Shown piece by piece: positions 1 to 6,761 of a DNA stretch of 11,055 bases (position 1 is the stretch's first letter; every line of letters begins with the position of its first letter). The notes beneath the pieces are model-generated. The model did not search any database, had not been told where the DNA came from, and saw only the letters and a program-made list of their open reading frames with translations. The translations under genes and the position numbers were made by a program. Origin of the DNA: Veillonella sp. (GTDB lineage: Bacteria; Bacillota; Negativicutes; Veillonellales; Veillonellaceae); assembly GCF_019414865.1 (NCBI RefSeq), contig NZ_DXLG01000050.1:1-11055 (forward strand), written 5' to 3'.

Positions 1-72
1 GTTGTATATACTAACTCTGCATATTAACTAAGTTATAGGGGTATTGGTATATACGAAACGTATGGAAGGCTG

Positions 73-78
73 TATAAT
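73..78 (+). promoter_or_regulatory. Possible -10 box for the DUF4198 gene
   Basis: A perfect TATAAT lies 45 bases before the start codon of the exported DUF4198 protein. There is no convincing -35 box 16 to 18 bases upstream, so this is only a candidate. A short inverted repeat, ATACG-AAA-CGTAT at about 53-65, lies just upstream and could be an operator, but five-base arms are weak evidence in AT-rich DNA. Confidence 0.25.
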
Positions 79-122
79 AATATCAAGTTTGTTGAAACAA
101 GTTATTGATTATGGAGGTTCTT

Positions 123-845
123 ATGAATAAGAAAATTCTAGCTTCTTTATTTGCTGTAGGTTTAGCTGCAGGCTGTGTATGCTCTTCTGTTGATGCACAT
201 GGTGTGTTCTTCGCTAACCGTACAGATGAAAAAGTACTTGTATTAGGTGAGGGTCCTGTAGATAATGCTTATAGTGCAGATATGGTAAAAAATATTACTG
301 CATATGATGTACAAGGCAAACAAATTCCAGTACAAGTTGTGAAGCATGAAAAAAATATAGCTATTGTTCCACCAGCAGATCTTGGTGTAACTGTAACTAA
401 TTTCGATTATGGCTACTGGACTAAGACTAAAGATGGTAAAACAATTCATAAACCAATCACCGAAGTTCCTGGTGCGGTTAAGAGTACACATGCTATCAAA
501 TATGATGTTCATTACTGGAATGCACAAGCAAAACCATTTGTAGATAAGAATGCATTTATTCAAATTGTACCTTCTGTTAATCCATTGACATTAAGAAAAG
601 GTGATACCTATGAAATCCAAGTGTTTAAAGATGGTAAACCATATGCGAATGCACCTCTTATCAAAGATTTAGTAAATGATTTAACTGGTGAAGCTAAAGC
701 CGATGAAAATGGTAAAGCTACTGTAGCTGTTACAGCAGATGGCTTAAATGTAGTAGGTGTTGAAGTTGCATTCCCTACACAAACTAAAGGGGAACAAAAT
801 AAATACTTTAGTGCATTGTCCTTCCTTATTTCTCCTGAAGAATAA
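123..845 (+). CDS. Exported DUF4198-family protein
   Basis: A 240-residue secreted protein resembling the DUF4198 family (COG5266-like), some members of which are the periplasmic part of cobalt or nickel uptake systems. Residues 1-25 form a signal peptide with lysines at 3-4, a hydrophobic core at about 5-18, and a signal peptidase I site after VDA. The mature protein would then start with His26 (HGVFFANR), a position that often binds metal in this family. A lipobox-like LAAGC at 14-18 makes a lipoprotein possible, but the conserved-looking HGVFFA start argues for cleavage at 25. Further candidate ligands include His123, His130 and the aromatic residues around Trp100 and Trp132. The start at 123 is set by GGAGG at 113-117, five bases upstream. 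No transporter gene is adjacent, so metal handling is inferred from the family only. The gene is followed by its own terminator. Confidence 0.75.
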   Translation: MNKKILASLFAVGLAAGCVCSSVDAHGVFFANRTDEKVLVLGEGPVDNAYSADMVKNITAYDVQGKQIPVQVVKHEKNIAIVPPADLGVTVTNFDYGYWTKTKDGKTIHKPITEVPGAVKSTHAIKYDVHYWNAQAKPFVDKNAFIQIVPSVNPLTLRKGDTYEIQVFKDGKPYANAPLIKDLVNDLTGEAKADENGKATVAVTADGLNVVGVEVAFPTQTKGEQNKYFSALSFLISPEE

Positions 846-888
846 TAATTAGTAATTTTAGTACTTACCGAGTGTGTGAGTTAATAGA

Positions 889-921
889 AGACCTCCTTAG
901 TTGGACTAAGGGGGTCTTTTT
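889..921 (+). terminator. Intrinsic terminator after the DUF4198 gene
   Basis: A 12-base-pair stem (arms 889-900 and 906-917, one T-G wobble) closes a five-base loop and runs into a T tract. It separates the DUF4198 gene from the autotransporter, so the two are probably separate transcripts. Confidence 0.85.
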
Positions 922-948
922 ATATTTTGAGCAAATAAAAATGTAAAT

Positions 949-982
949 GTGTTCTGTGAGGACACTTACCTACAAGGTAAGT
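949..982 (+). promoter_or_regulatory. Two small hairpins in the autotransporter leader
   Basis: Two stems sit back to back just before the ribosome binding site. The first is GTGTTC (949-954) with GGACAC (960-965). The second is ACTTACC (964-970) with GGTAAGT (976-982), seven perfect pairs around a five-base loop. They overlap by two bases, so they may be alternatives to each other. The second ends three bases before AAGGAG. Neither is followed by a T tract, so they are not terminators. They could affect mRNA stability or translation; this is inference from position. Confidence 0.4.
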
Positions 983-998
983 AAAAGGAGAGATTATT

Positions 999-3245
999 AT
1001 GAAGTTACATCGCCATTTATCCGCTGTGATGGCTGCTTTAGTTTTAACTGGTATATCTTATTCTGCGATAGCAACAGAAATTACTGTAACAAGCGATAAA
1101 GCAGAGGAGTTGCTGGGTTTAACAATGGGGTCACCAGTACAAACGCAACCTGAGGTTAAACACATAGAGGATACATTAACAGTTAATGTACATGGTAAAA
1201 GTTTAACAGAGGCTGGTAAAAGTAAGAATGTTACAGGTATTTATAATGGCTTTGGTTCACAACTAACGGTAGATAAAGACCTTATTGTACGATTAAAGAA
1301 TGATGCACCAGCATCGAAGCGAGAATTAGGTCATTATTATATGAGTGCAGTCTATGCTGGTTATGGCGGTAAGGTACCACGTCTAAGTAAAGATAACCCT
1401 GATCGAGACTATGGTGATACTAATATTCATGTGAAAGGTAATGTAGATATCGATGCTATCGGCTCTGGTTTACAAGTCAATCAACGAGGTCATATCCTTG
1501 TTGATGGAGGCGGTAAGATTATCACTCATCCTGTAGAAACATCTGATACCTATTCTGTAGTAGCAGAAGAAGGGGATGTATATGTTAATGCAGGCGCTGA
1601 TGGCAAACATCCAGGCACTCATGACTTGGTTGTTGTTGGTAATGTAGGCTTAATCGATAAGGACTATGGTCGCGATCCAAACCATAATGAAGAACCGACG
1701 AATGTAGGTTTAGCTTTCACAACACCAAATTCTAGCCTCACAGGTGCTGTATTAAATGAATATGCTGAAAGCAATAAAAATCCTCATAATTCTGGTGCAG
1801 ATATTTACTTACAAAATGGTGCTACTTGGAATAATGAGTGGATTGGTATAGAGCGCCCTACACCTAAAAAAGAACGTCCATCAGGGGATAATGCAGCATA
1901 CCTATACAAGGGCAGTAAGGTTCGTAATTTTGTAGGTGGTGTTAACCCAACTGCAGTAGGTAACATTCATCCTATCGATGCGCGGCCTATAACAATTCAG
2001 AACTATAGCGGTTATGTGAATACTATTTATAAATTTGGTGTGCCGGCTAGTGATACAGGAAAAGGGCAAATCATCGTTGAACATGCGGCGGATAATAGCC
2101 ATATTACAATGCAAGGCGACCATTCCGGTAATACCATCGACGATGCAAGCTACAAAAAGGATATTCAAGCATTAGCTGAGAAATTACAATACACAGGCAA
2201 TGATAAGAAGCTTAGCACAACAGTTCAAATTAATGAAGGTGTTACTACACCTGGTGCTGTAGCAGACCTAGGGGCAGATCATTTTGATTCTCAAGGTCAT
2301 CTCGTTGTAGATGATACAACAAAAGTTGTTCGTGCTAGTGAATCATCGCTCGTAGGTGGCACAAAATCTGCCCTTACTTCAACAGTTATGGCGTGGAAAA
2401 ATAATACTAATAATTTACAACGTCGTTTAGGTGACCTTCGTCTAGCTAATACAGATAAAGGAGTATGGGCTAAATATATAGGTGGTAAATCTAAGATTAC
2501 AGATGGTGCTGATGCACATATGACATACAATGGCGTACAAGTTGGTTACGACCATAAGGCAACTAATGGTTGGATTTTTGGTGGTGCTATTGATTACAGC
2601 ACATCTAGCAACTCTTATGCCAACGGCAGTGGCGACGGTAAGCTTGGCGGTATAGCCTTATATGGTACAAAACAACATGAGGATGGTCGGTATATAGATA
2701 TCATCGCTCGTGGTAATAGATTATCCAACGACTATAGCCTTAACTCAATTAGTGGCCAACGTTTGAATGGTAACTACCATACATTTGGTACATCCTTGAG
2801 TGCTGAATATGGCAAACGTATTAAAAAACAAAATGGTTTCTATATCGACCCTAGTGTAGAATTTATTCTAGGGCGTTTAAATGGTGTATCCTATGATGCA
2901 ACTATTGCAGGCGGCGGATCCATGCATGTGAAATCTGATGCTGTAAACTCTGCGGTAGGTAGACTTGGTATTGGTATTGGTAAAGAAACAGAAAAATCTA
3001 ATATCTTTGCAAAACTAGCACTAGCTCATGAATTCTCTGGTAAGGTAAATACTACATATTCTGCACCAGGTAATCCAACAGTACAAACAACTGTAGATTT
3101 AAAGGATACATGGCTTGATGCGGAAATCGGCGGTTCTTGGAGCGTTCGTCCTAGTACATATCTATATGGTACATTCACTAAAAACTTTGGTGCTACTATA
3201 GATAATACATGGCGTATCGATGCAGGCGTTAGACATAACTTTTAA
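999..3245 (+). CDS. Type V autotransporter (outer membrane beta-barrel)
   Basis: A 748-residue classical autotransporter. Residues 1-25 are a signal peptide ending AIA. Residues 26 to about 450 form the passenger, rich in Gly, Asn, Asp, Val and Thr in short beta-type segments, as expected of a beta-helix. Residues of about 452-481 form an amphipathic linker (WKNNTNNLQRRLGDLRL) that usually sits inside the barrel. From GVWAKYIGG at 488 to the end (261 residues) is the autotransporter barrel domain (PF03797 type), with alternating aromatic strands and a C-terminal Phe after RHN, the usual signal for BAM-dependent insertion. I see no cysteine in the protein, as is common for passengers. No protease triad, RGD motif or named adhesin domain is visible, so a role in adhesion or biofilm is only a family guess. 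The start follows AAGGAG at 985-990. It appears to be a single-gene transcript. Confidence 0.9.
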   Translation: MKLHRHLSAVMAALVLTGISYSAIATEITVTSDKAEELLGLTMGSPVQTQPEVKHIEDTLTVNVHGKSLTEAGKSKNVTGIYNGFGSQLTVDKDLIVRLKNDAPASKRELGHYYMSAVYAGYGGKVPRLSKDNPDRDYGDTNIHVKGNVDIDAIGSGLQVNQRGHILVDGGGKIITHPVETSDTYSVVAEEGDVYVNAGADGKHPGTHDLVVVGNVGLIDKDYGRDPNHNEEPTNVGLAFTTPNSSLTGAVLNEYAESNKNPHNSGADIYLQNGATWNNEWIGIERPTPKKERPSGDNAAYLYKGSKVRNFVGGVNPTAVGNIHPIDARPITIQNYSGYVNTIYKFGVPASDTGKGQIIVEHAADNSHITMQGDHSGNTIDDASYKKDIQALAEKLQYTGNDKKLSTTVQINEGVTTPGAVADLGADHFDSQGHLVVDDTTKVVRASESSLVGGTKSALTSTVMAWKNNTNNLQRRLGDLRLANTDKGVWAKYIGGKSKITDGADAHMTYNGVQVGYDHKATNGWIFGGAIDYSTSSNSYANGSGDGKLGGIALYGTKQHEDGRYIDIIARGNRLSNDYSLNSISGQRLNGNYHTFGTSLSAEYGKRIKKQNGFYIDPSVEFILGRLNGVSYDATIAGGGSMHVKSDAVNSAVGRLGIGIGKETEKSNIFAKLALAHEFSGKVNTTYSAPGNPTVQTTVDLKDTWLDAEIGGSWSVRPSTYLYGTFTKNFGATIDNTWRIDAGVRHNF

Positions 3246-3256
3246 TTAAATATATG

Positions 3257-3300
3257 AAAACTCTGTAGTAGCTTGAATTGAGTTGCTACAGAGTTTTTTT
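3257..3300 (+). terminator. Intrinsic terminator after the autotransporter
   Basis: Perfect 12-base arms, AAAACTCTGTAG (3257-3268) and CTACAGAGTTTT (3286-3297), are extended inward by weak pairs and followed by a run of seven Ts. The hairpin starts 12 bases after the stop codon. Confidence 0.88.
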
Positions 3301-3374
3301 GTAAAAGTGTTTATGTGAATTATTCTTTATCGGCAAATAGACAATATTAACTGGCTTGCTGTGATAGGCAGACT

Positions 3375-3403
3375 TTAACAATTTTGTATTTCTATGATAG
3401 TAT
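3375..3403 (+). promoter_or_regulatory. Sigma-70-type promoter of the flavoprotein operon
   Basis: TTAACA (3375-3380) is separated by exactly 17 bases from TAGTAT (3398-3403). Each box has one or two mismatches to consensus. Transcription would start near 3410, giving a leader of about 45 bases before the ATG at 3456. It lies in the only gap between the autotransporter terminator and the operon. Confidence 0.5.
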
Positions 3404-3455
3404 ATAGAGGCTAGTTAATATGTAACTTCTTAAGTAAGAGTTAGGAGGATATAAT

Positions 3456-4091
3456 ATGAAAGTTTTAATCGTAAATGGTAGTAGTCATGTGAATGGCACA
3501 ACAATGCAAGCTATAAAAGAAGTACAAAAGGTCTTTACTGAGGCAAATGTAGATACTGAAGTCATTCAACTTGGTAATAAGCCGATTCGAGATTGTATTC
3601 AATGCGGTTATTGTTTTGAACATGGTGAATGTGTATTTAAGGATGATGATGTAAATGCCTTTGTAGAAAAAGCGAAGGATGCAGATGGCTTTATCTTTGC
3701 AACACCTGTATATTATGCACATCCGAGTGGACGTATTTTATCCTTTTTAGATCGCGTATTCTTTAGTGCAGAAAGTGTAAAGCCAAATCCATTTGCCTTT
3801 AAACCAGGTGCATCTATCGCCGTAGCTCGTCGCGGTGGTACAACGGCTTCCTTTGATGTACTTAATAAATACTTTGGTATTTCTCAAATGCCAATTGCAG
3901 GCTCTACATATTGGAATATTAGCCATGGTCTAGTAGCCGAAGATGCTAAGCAAGATGAAGAAGGTATGCAAACAATGCGCAACTTGGCTAGAAATATGGT
4001 TTGGATGATGCGTAGCTTTGCTGTAGCTAAGGAACAAGGTGTACCATATCCAGATACAGAGAAAAACGTATCTACGAACTTTGTACGTTAA
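3456..4091 (+). CDS. Flavodoxin-fold NAD(P)H-dependent oxidoreductase with cysteine cluster
   Basis: A 211-residue cytoplasmic flavoprotein of the NADPH-dependent FMN reductase / iron-sulfur flavoprotein group. The first beta strand (KVLIVNGSS) leads into the FMN phosphate loop at 7-16 (NGSSHVNGTT). Residues 80-90 (IFATPVYYAHP) form the loop that contacts the flavin ring. Four cysteines at 47, 50, 53 and 59 have the spacing C-x2-C-x2-C-x5-C, which matches the compact cluster-binding motif of archaeal and clostridial iron-sulfur flavoproteins, so a 4Fe-4S cluster is possible. The natural substrate cannot be read from the sequence. AGGAGG at 3443-3448 supports the start. The gene ends 36 bases before the phosphatase, with no terminator between them, so they are probably co-transcribed. 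Confidence 0.85.
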   Translation: MKVLIVNGSSHVNGTTMQAIKEVQKVFTEANVDTEVIQLGNKPIRDCIQCGYCFEHGECVFKDDDVNAFVEKAKDADGFIFATPVYYAHPSGRILSFLDRVFFSAESVKPNPFAFKPGASIAVARRGGTTASFDVLNKYFGISQMPIAGSTYWNISHGLVAEDAKQDEEGMQTMRNLARNMVWMMRSFAVAKEQGVPYPDTEKNVSTNFVR

Positions 4092-4127
4092 TACCTTAGC
4101 GCTTGGTTAGGTACTATAGGAGTTATG

Positions 4128-4586
4128 ATGGTTAAAATTTTATTCATTTGTCATGGTAATATTTGTCGTTCAACGATGGCTGAGTTTTATATGAGGCATA
4201 TCGTTGCGAAAGCTGGACTTAGCGATTCTATTTACGTTGAGTCTGCCGCCACATCTCGTGAGGAGATAGGAAACGACACCCATTATGGGACTAAGCAAAA
4301 ACTAGATGAAATGGGTATTCCTTATACTCGTCGTAAGGCTCGTCAAGTAACTGTTGATGACTATCACAACTTCGATTACCTCATTATTATGGATGAAAAT
4401 AATGGACGTAATTTAAAACGAATTATTGGTGATGATTTAGATTCTAAGGTATTCAAGGCCATGTCTTTTGTTGGTGAAAGCCGAGATGTAAAGGATCCTT
4501 GGTATACGGGAAATTTTGATGAAACCTATGATGATGTCAGTCGTAGCTGTGATGCTCTATTAGCGTTGATTAAAGAAAAAATATAA
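4128..4586 (+). CDS. Low-molecular-weight protein tyrosine phosphatase
   Basis: A 152-residue cytoplasmic phosphatase with the full active site of the family. The P-loop is at the N terminus: C8-HGNIC-R14-S, the C-x5-R signature with nucleophile Cys8 and a second Cys13 that in this family can form a protective disulfide. The general acid is Asp123 in DPWYTG at 123-128. Length is typical. Two ATGs overlap at 4125 and 4128. The second lies five bases after GGAG (4119-4122), against two for the first, so 4128 is preferred; using the first adds one Met. Some relatives act on exopolysaccharide tyrosine kinases and others are arsenate reductases. No kinase or arsenic gene is visible here, so the substrate is unknown. 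It is the second gene of the operon with the flavoprotein. Confidence 0.9.
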   Translation: MVKILFICHGNICRSTMAEFYMRHIVAKAGLSDSIYVESAATSREEIGNDTHYGTKQKLDEMGIPYTRRKARQVTVDDYHNFDYLIIMDENNGRNLKRIIGDDLDSKVFKAMSFVGESRDVKDPWYTGNFDETYDDVSRSCDALLALIKEKI

Positions 4587-4591
4587 ATATA

Positions 4592-4680
4592 AAGACCTTA
4601 CTATTAGATGATGTAGCAATAGTGATTGAGTTTAACTATAGTTATTCCAATCTTGAATTGATTTAATAGTAAGGCCTTTT
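4592..4680 (+). terminator. Long-arm hairpin after the phosphatase, probable terminator
   Basis: The arms 4592-4606 and 4664-4678 are 15 bases long and match at 14 positions. They run into TTTT at 4677-4680. The loop is unusually long (57 bases) and contains nested structure: GATTG with CATTC-like CAATC arms, and the palindrome AACTATAGTT. It probably ends the flavoprotein-phosphatase transcript, but the loop is atypical and could be a small RNA or a decayed insertion. Confidence 0.55.
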
Positions 4681-4734
4681 CTATATACAGACTATCTTGC
4701 TTTATACTTTATACTATCGAACCATAACGTAATA

Positions 4735-4743
4735 TGGTATAAT
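4735..4743 (+). promoter_or_regulatory. Extended -10 promoter of tRNA-Arg
   Basis: TGG directly followed by TATAAT (4738-4743) forms an extended -10 element and makes up for a poor -35 region. Transcription would start around 4750, a few bases before the mature tRNA end at 4758. Confidence 0.6.
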
Positions 4744-4757
4744 TTTTAGGTATTCAT

Positions 4758-4832
4758 GCGCCTATAGCTCAGGGGATAGAGCGCCGGTCTCCGGAACCGG
4801 GTGCGCAGGTTCGATTCCTGCTAGGCGCACCA
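4758..4832 (+). tRNA. tRNA-Arg, anticodon CCG
   Basis: A complete cloverleaf of 75 bases. The acceptor arms GCGCCTA and TAGGCGC pair perfectly and are followed by discriminator A and an encoded CCA. The D stem is GCTC/GAGC. The anticodon stem CCGGT/ACCGG holds the seven-base loop CTCCGGA, giving anticodon CCG, which reads the arginine codon CGG. The T stem GCAGG/CCTGC holds TTCGATT. CGG is expected to be a rare codon in a genome this AT-rich. The gene stands alone, with its own promoter and terminator. Confidence 0.97.
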
Positions 4833-4835
4833 AAT

Positions 4836-4868
4836 AAAAGGCTTCTCGAAATTTCGAGAAGCCTTTTT
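4836..4868 (+). terminator. Terminator after tRNA-Arg, likely bidirectional
   Basis: Perfect 15-base arms (4836-4850 and 4853-4867) form a hairpin with a very small loop, followed by Ts. On the minus strand the right end becomes CCTTTTATTT, so the same hairpin can also stop transcripts of the convergent minus-strand gene that ends at 4916. Confidence 0.9.
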
Positions 4869-4915
4869 ATGTGTCTTTATTCTTTAGGTTGATGTATAGT
4901 TCAGAAAATTATATG

Positions 4916-5335
4916 TTAGCATCTATATTTAGTACAACGAATTCCTCGTGCTTGAAATTCATTCATCAGTAAGTCTATTGATTTATCAATGATTTCTTCA
5001 TTAGTTATATATACCATCTTTTTGTAATAGACAGTACCATCAAATTCTATCCAACGGCTTGTTTTACCATTTAGTTTACAAATTTGCATTCTGCCGGCCC
5101 AGCTACCCATACTACGGAATTGTTTTCCTTTAGAAAAACGTACCTCACGAATATCGCTAAATTTAAATGTTCTTCTTACTAAGCCAATGCCTATAGAGAC
5201 TTGATCATCCTTAAAGTAAAGAAGTTTATAACGCTCTCCAGGAGGCATAGATCTGATTATAGATAAGTTATAAGTAGCAAAAACTACAGCAATAGCGATC
5301 AATAGAAACATAAGGATTATCATATATTTTCCCAT
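4916..5335 (-). CDS. Small single-helix membrane protein of unknown function
   Basis: A 139-residue protein that I do not recognise. One transmembrane helix lies at about residues 4-22, with little positive charge before it. The remaining roughly 115 residues are soluble and rich in beta-type segments, including FKFSDIREVRFSKG at about 57-70, which resembles bacterial PH-like domains found in other one-helix membrane proteins; that likeness is an impression, not a match. Two cysteines lie at the very end (RCTKYRC). The ATG at 5335 is preceded by AAAGGAGG about ten bases upstream, a slightly long spacing; the next Met is only four residues further. It is a monocistronic gene, convergent with the tRNA and divergent from the decayed region to its right. 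The hairpin at 4836-4868 probably ends its transcript. Confidence 0.72.
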   Translation of the reverse strand: MGKYMIILMFLLIAIAVVFATYNLSIIRSMPPGERYKLLYFKDDQVSIGIGLVRRTFKFSDIREVRFSKGKQFRSMGSWAGRMQICKLNGKTSRWIEFDGTVYYKKMVYITNEEIIDKSIDLLMNEFQARGIRCTKYRC

Positions 5336-5422
5336 ACTTTCAAAGCCTCCTTTTCTTTATTATAATAAATATAAATAATATATGAAACAGCTATATTAAC
5401 TCTAGTAATAGGAGAGAAACGA

Positions 5423-5629
5423 ATGGAAATACATGCACGAACTACTAAATGGAGTAAGAGTGTATATGTTGATTCCCACCATTGCTGTGTTTTTCGGGAT
5501 TAAAAAGCCTTTACTCAAGAGGGAAACAAGAAAATTGTTAGAGAAGAAATTAGGGTCTACGTGAAGCTTTCATTACTGGATCTGAACAGCTACGAAGTAA
5601 TGAGCATATTGTTGATATAAATGATTTAG
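5423..5629 (+). pseudogene. Possible remnant of a small gene
   Basis: A start signal is present: AGGAGAG at 5410-5416, six bases before ATG 5423. The frame opens MEIHARTTKWSKSVYVDSHH and stops at TAA 5501-5503. After the stop the same frame stays open to a TAA at about 5618. A neighbouring frame from 5554 reads LREAFITGSEQLRSNEHIVD and continues to the terminator. Another frame, from ATG 5433 to TGA 5564, gives 43 residues rich in Lys and Leu. Protein-like stretches spread over shifting frames, with an in-frame stop, suggest a gene decayed by a nonsense mutation and at least one frameshift. The parent family is not recognisable. A small RNA or a genuine 26- or 43-residue peptide would also fit, because the terminator at 5630 is intact. 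Confidence 0.3.
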
Positions 5630-5662
5630 AAAACCTCTACTCCAATGAGTGGAGGTTTTTTT
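5630..5662 (+). terminator. Strong intrinsic terminator without an intact upstream gene
   Basis: A 13-pair stem (arms 5630-5642 and 5647-5659, one T-G wobble) with loop CAAT is followed by a run of seven Ts starting within the right arm. No intact plus-strand gene precedes it, so it marks the end of whatever was, or is, transcribed from the 5400 region. Confidence 0.8.
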
Positions 5663-5676
5663 ATGGTGATATATAG

Positions 5677-5936
5677 GGGATGTGGTACAGCTAAAAGCTC
5701 CATATAGGATTTTATATTTGATAGTATTGAAATAGCGTGTAAATGTGATTTGAGTAACACATTTTATTTTGAGAATGATGTACAATAAGATTGTCCTTGT
5801 AAAAATCTGAACATCCTAGCTGGAACACTAGGCATATAGGACGTGATGAATAACATATAAATTATCTAATTAAGATTAATAAAGTACTAAATTGTATCAT
5901 TGAATAGTTTTGATGTAGTGATACAGAGGAGATAGA
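5677..5936 (+). other. Gene-free stretch before the methyltransferase operon
   Basis: Together with the remnant region, the interval 5336-5936 holds no intact gene. In 5677-5936 I see no RNA gene, no repeat of note and no convincing -35/-10 pair. A five-base inverted repeat CCTAG/CTAGG occurs near 5815-5832. The only stronger structure is the inverted repeat at 5893-5925. The promoter of the methyltransferase operon must lie here but cannot be placed by eye. Confidence 0.5.
5893..5925 (+). promoter_or_regulatory. Inverted repeat before the methyltransferase gene
   Basis: TGTATCA (5893-5899) and TGATACA (5919-5925) are perfect seven-base inverted arms 19 bases apart. The right arm touches the ribosome binding site AGGAG at 5927-5931. 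The arrangement could be an operator spaced by about two and a half helical turns, or an mRNA hairpin near the ribosome site. Confidence 0.35.
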
Positions 5937-6752
5937 ATGACAAATAGAATACAAGAACTCACCGTCGACGAAACTTGGCGTAATGAGCAAGATGCGTGGA
6001 ATAATCGATCTAATTACTTTGTAGAAATGCACAATCGGGACGATCGTAAGGCGCAGGTTACAGAGTTTTTATCCTTCTTGAAGGATGAAAATCTTTTGCC
6101 CCCTAAAGACGGTTGTACCCTTGATATTGGCTGTGGTGTATGTGACTATGCATTAGGATTGGCTCGTGAAGGCTATAAGGCAACAGGTATAGATTTATCT
6201 GATGGTATGATTCGTGGTGCTAAACAATTAGCAGAGGCAGAAGGTTTAGATCTTAGCTTGTATATTGCACCGTGGTCTGATGAAACTCGCCGTGAACTAA
6301 AATGGGATAAAACCTTTGATTTAACATATAGTATTTTTTGCCCTATCATGTTTGATGTAGAAAACATTCGCGCCATGCATGAATCAAGTAAGGACAAATG
6401 CTTGTGGATCGCTTTTAGTGAACGCAGTGATGAAACGGTAGATATGTTATCTGAACATTTCTTTGGTCGCGATTCATTTCCTTGGGATGGTAAGATGAAA
6501 GCATGTTTAGATGTTATCCATGAAATAGGACATAATGTAAAAGTGACTTATAAAACAGTGCCTGAAACAGAGGTTATGAGCCTTGATAAAGCGGTTAATT
6601 ACTTTGCTATGCGACTTCATAATAATACATGGGGCGATATAGAAGATATGAAAGTAGAAATTAGGAATCTCATTGAACCATTAGCCATTAATGGAGAAAT
6701 CCATAATAAAACAGTTGATAAAGTGGCATGGGTATCATGGTCTGTGAAATAG
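5937..6752 (+). CDS. Class I SAM-dependent methyltransferase
   Basis: A 271-residue cytoplasmic methyltransferase. Motif I, the SAM-binding glycine loop, is at 62-76 (LDIGCGVCDYALGLA). The acidic residue at the end of the second strand is Asp86 in TGIDLSDGM. Residues 127-140 (FDLTYSIFCPIMFD) correspond to the motif at strand 4, and the C-terminal KVAWVSW at 262-268 looks like the last strand of the Rossmann fold. An N-terminal region of about 55 residues precedes the fold. Four cysteines (60, 66, 69, 135) cluster near the SAM site, which is unusual. The substrate cannot be named. AGGAG at 5927-5931, five bases before ATG, sets the start. The YgbA-family gene follows after nine bases, so the two are almost certainly co-transcribed. 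Confidence 0.85.
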   Translation: MTNRIQELTVDETWRNEQDAWNNRSNYFVEMHNRDDRKAQVTEFLSFLKDENLLPPKDGCTLDIGCGVCDYALGLAREGYKATGIDLSDGMIRGAKQLAEAEGLDLSLYIAPWSDETRRELKWDKTFDLTYSIFCPIMFDVENIRAMHESSKDKCLWIAFSERSDETVDMLSEHFFGRDSFPWDGKMKACLDVIHEIGHNVKVTYKTVPETEVMSLDKAVNYFAMRLHNNTWGDIEDMKVEIRNLIEPLAINGEIHNKTVDKVAWVSWSVK

Positions 6753-6761
6753 GAGGGTAGT

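Noticed and set aside
105..122. TTG start at 105 extending the DUF4198 protein by six residues
   Set aside because: It would place acidic residues before the signal peptide and has no ribosome site; GGAGG at 113-117 serves ATG 123.
123..300. Lipoprotein assignment from LAAGC
   Set aside because: Position -3 is Ala, not Leu, and the family-like HGVFFA start after VDA favours signal peptidase I. Kept only as an alternative.
1902..2530. Minus-strand frames inside the autotransporter
   Set aside because: They mirror a clear coding sequence, lack start signals and have no protein-like features.
5573..5785. Minus-strand open frame of 70 residues
   Set aside because: It starts at TTG with a weak ribosome site, crosses the terminator hairpin at 5630-5662, and its translation looks like translated AT-rich spacer.
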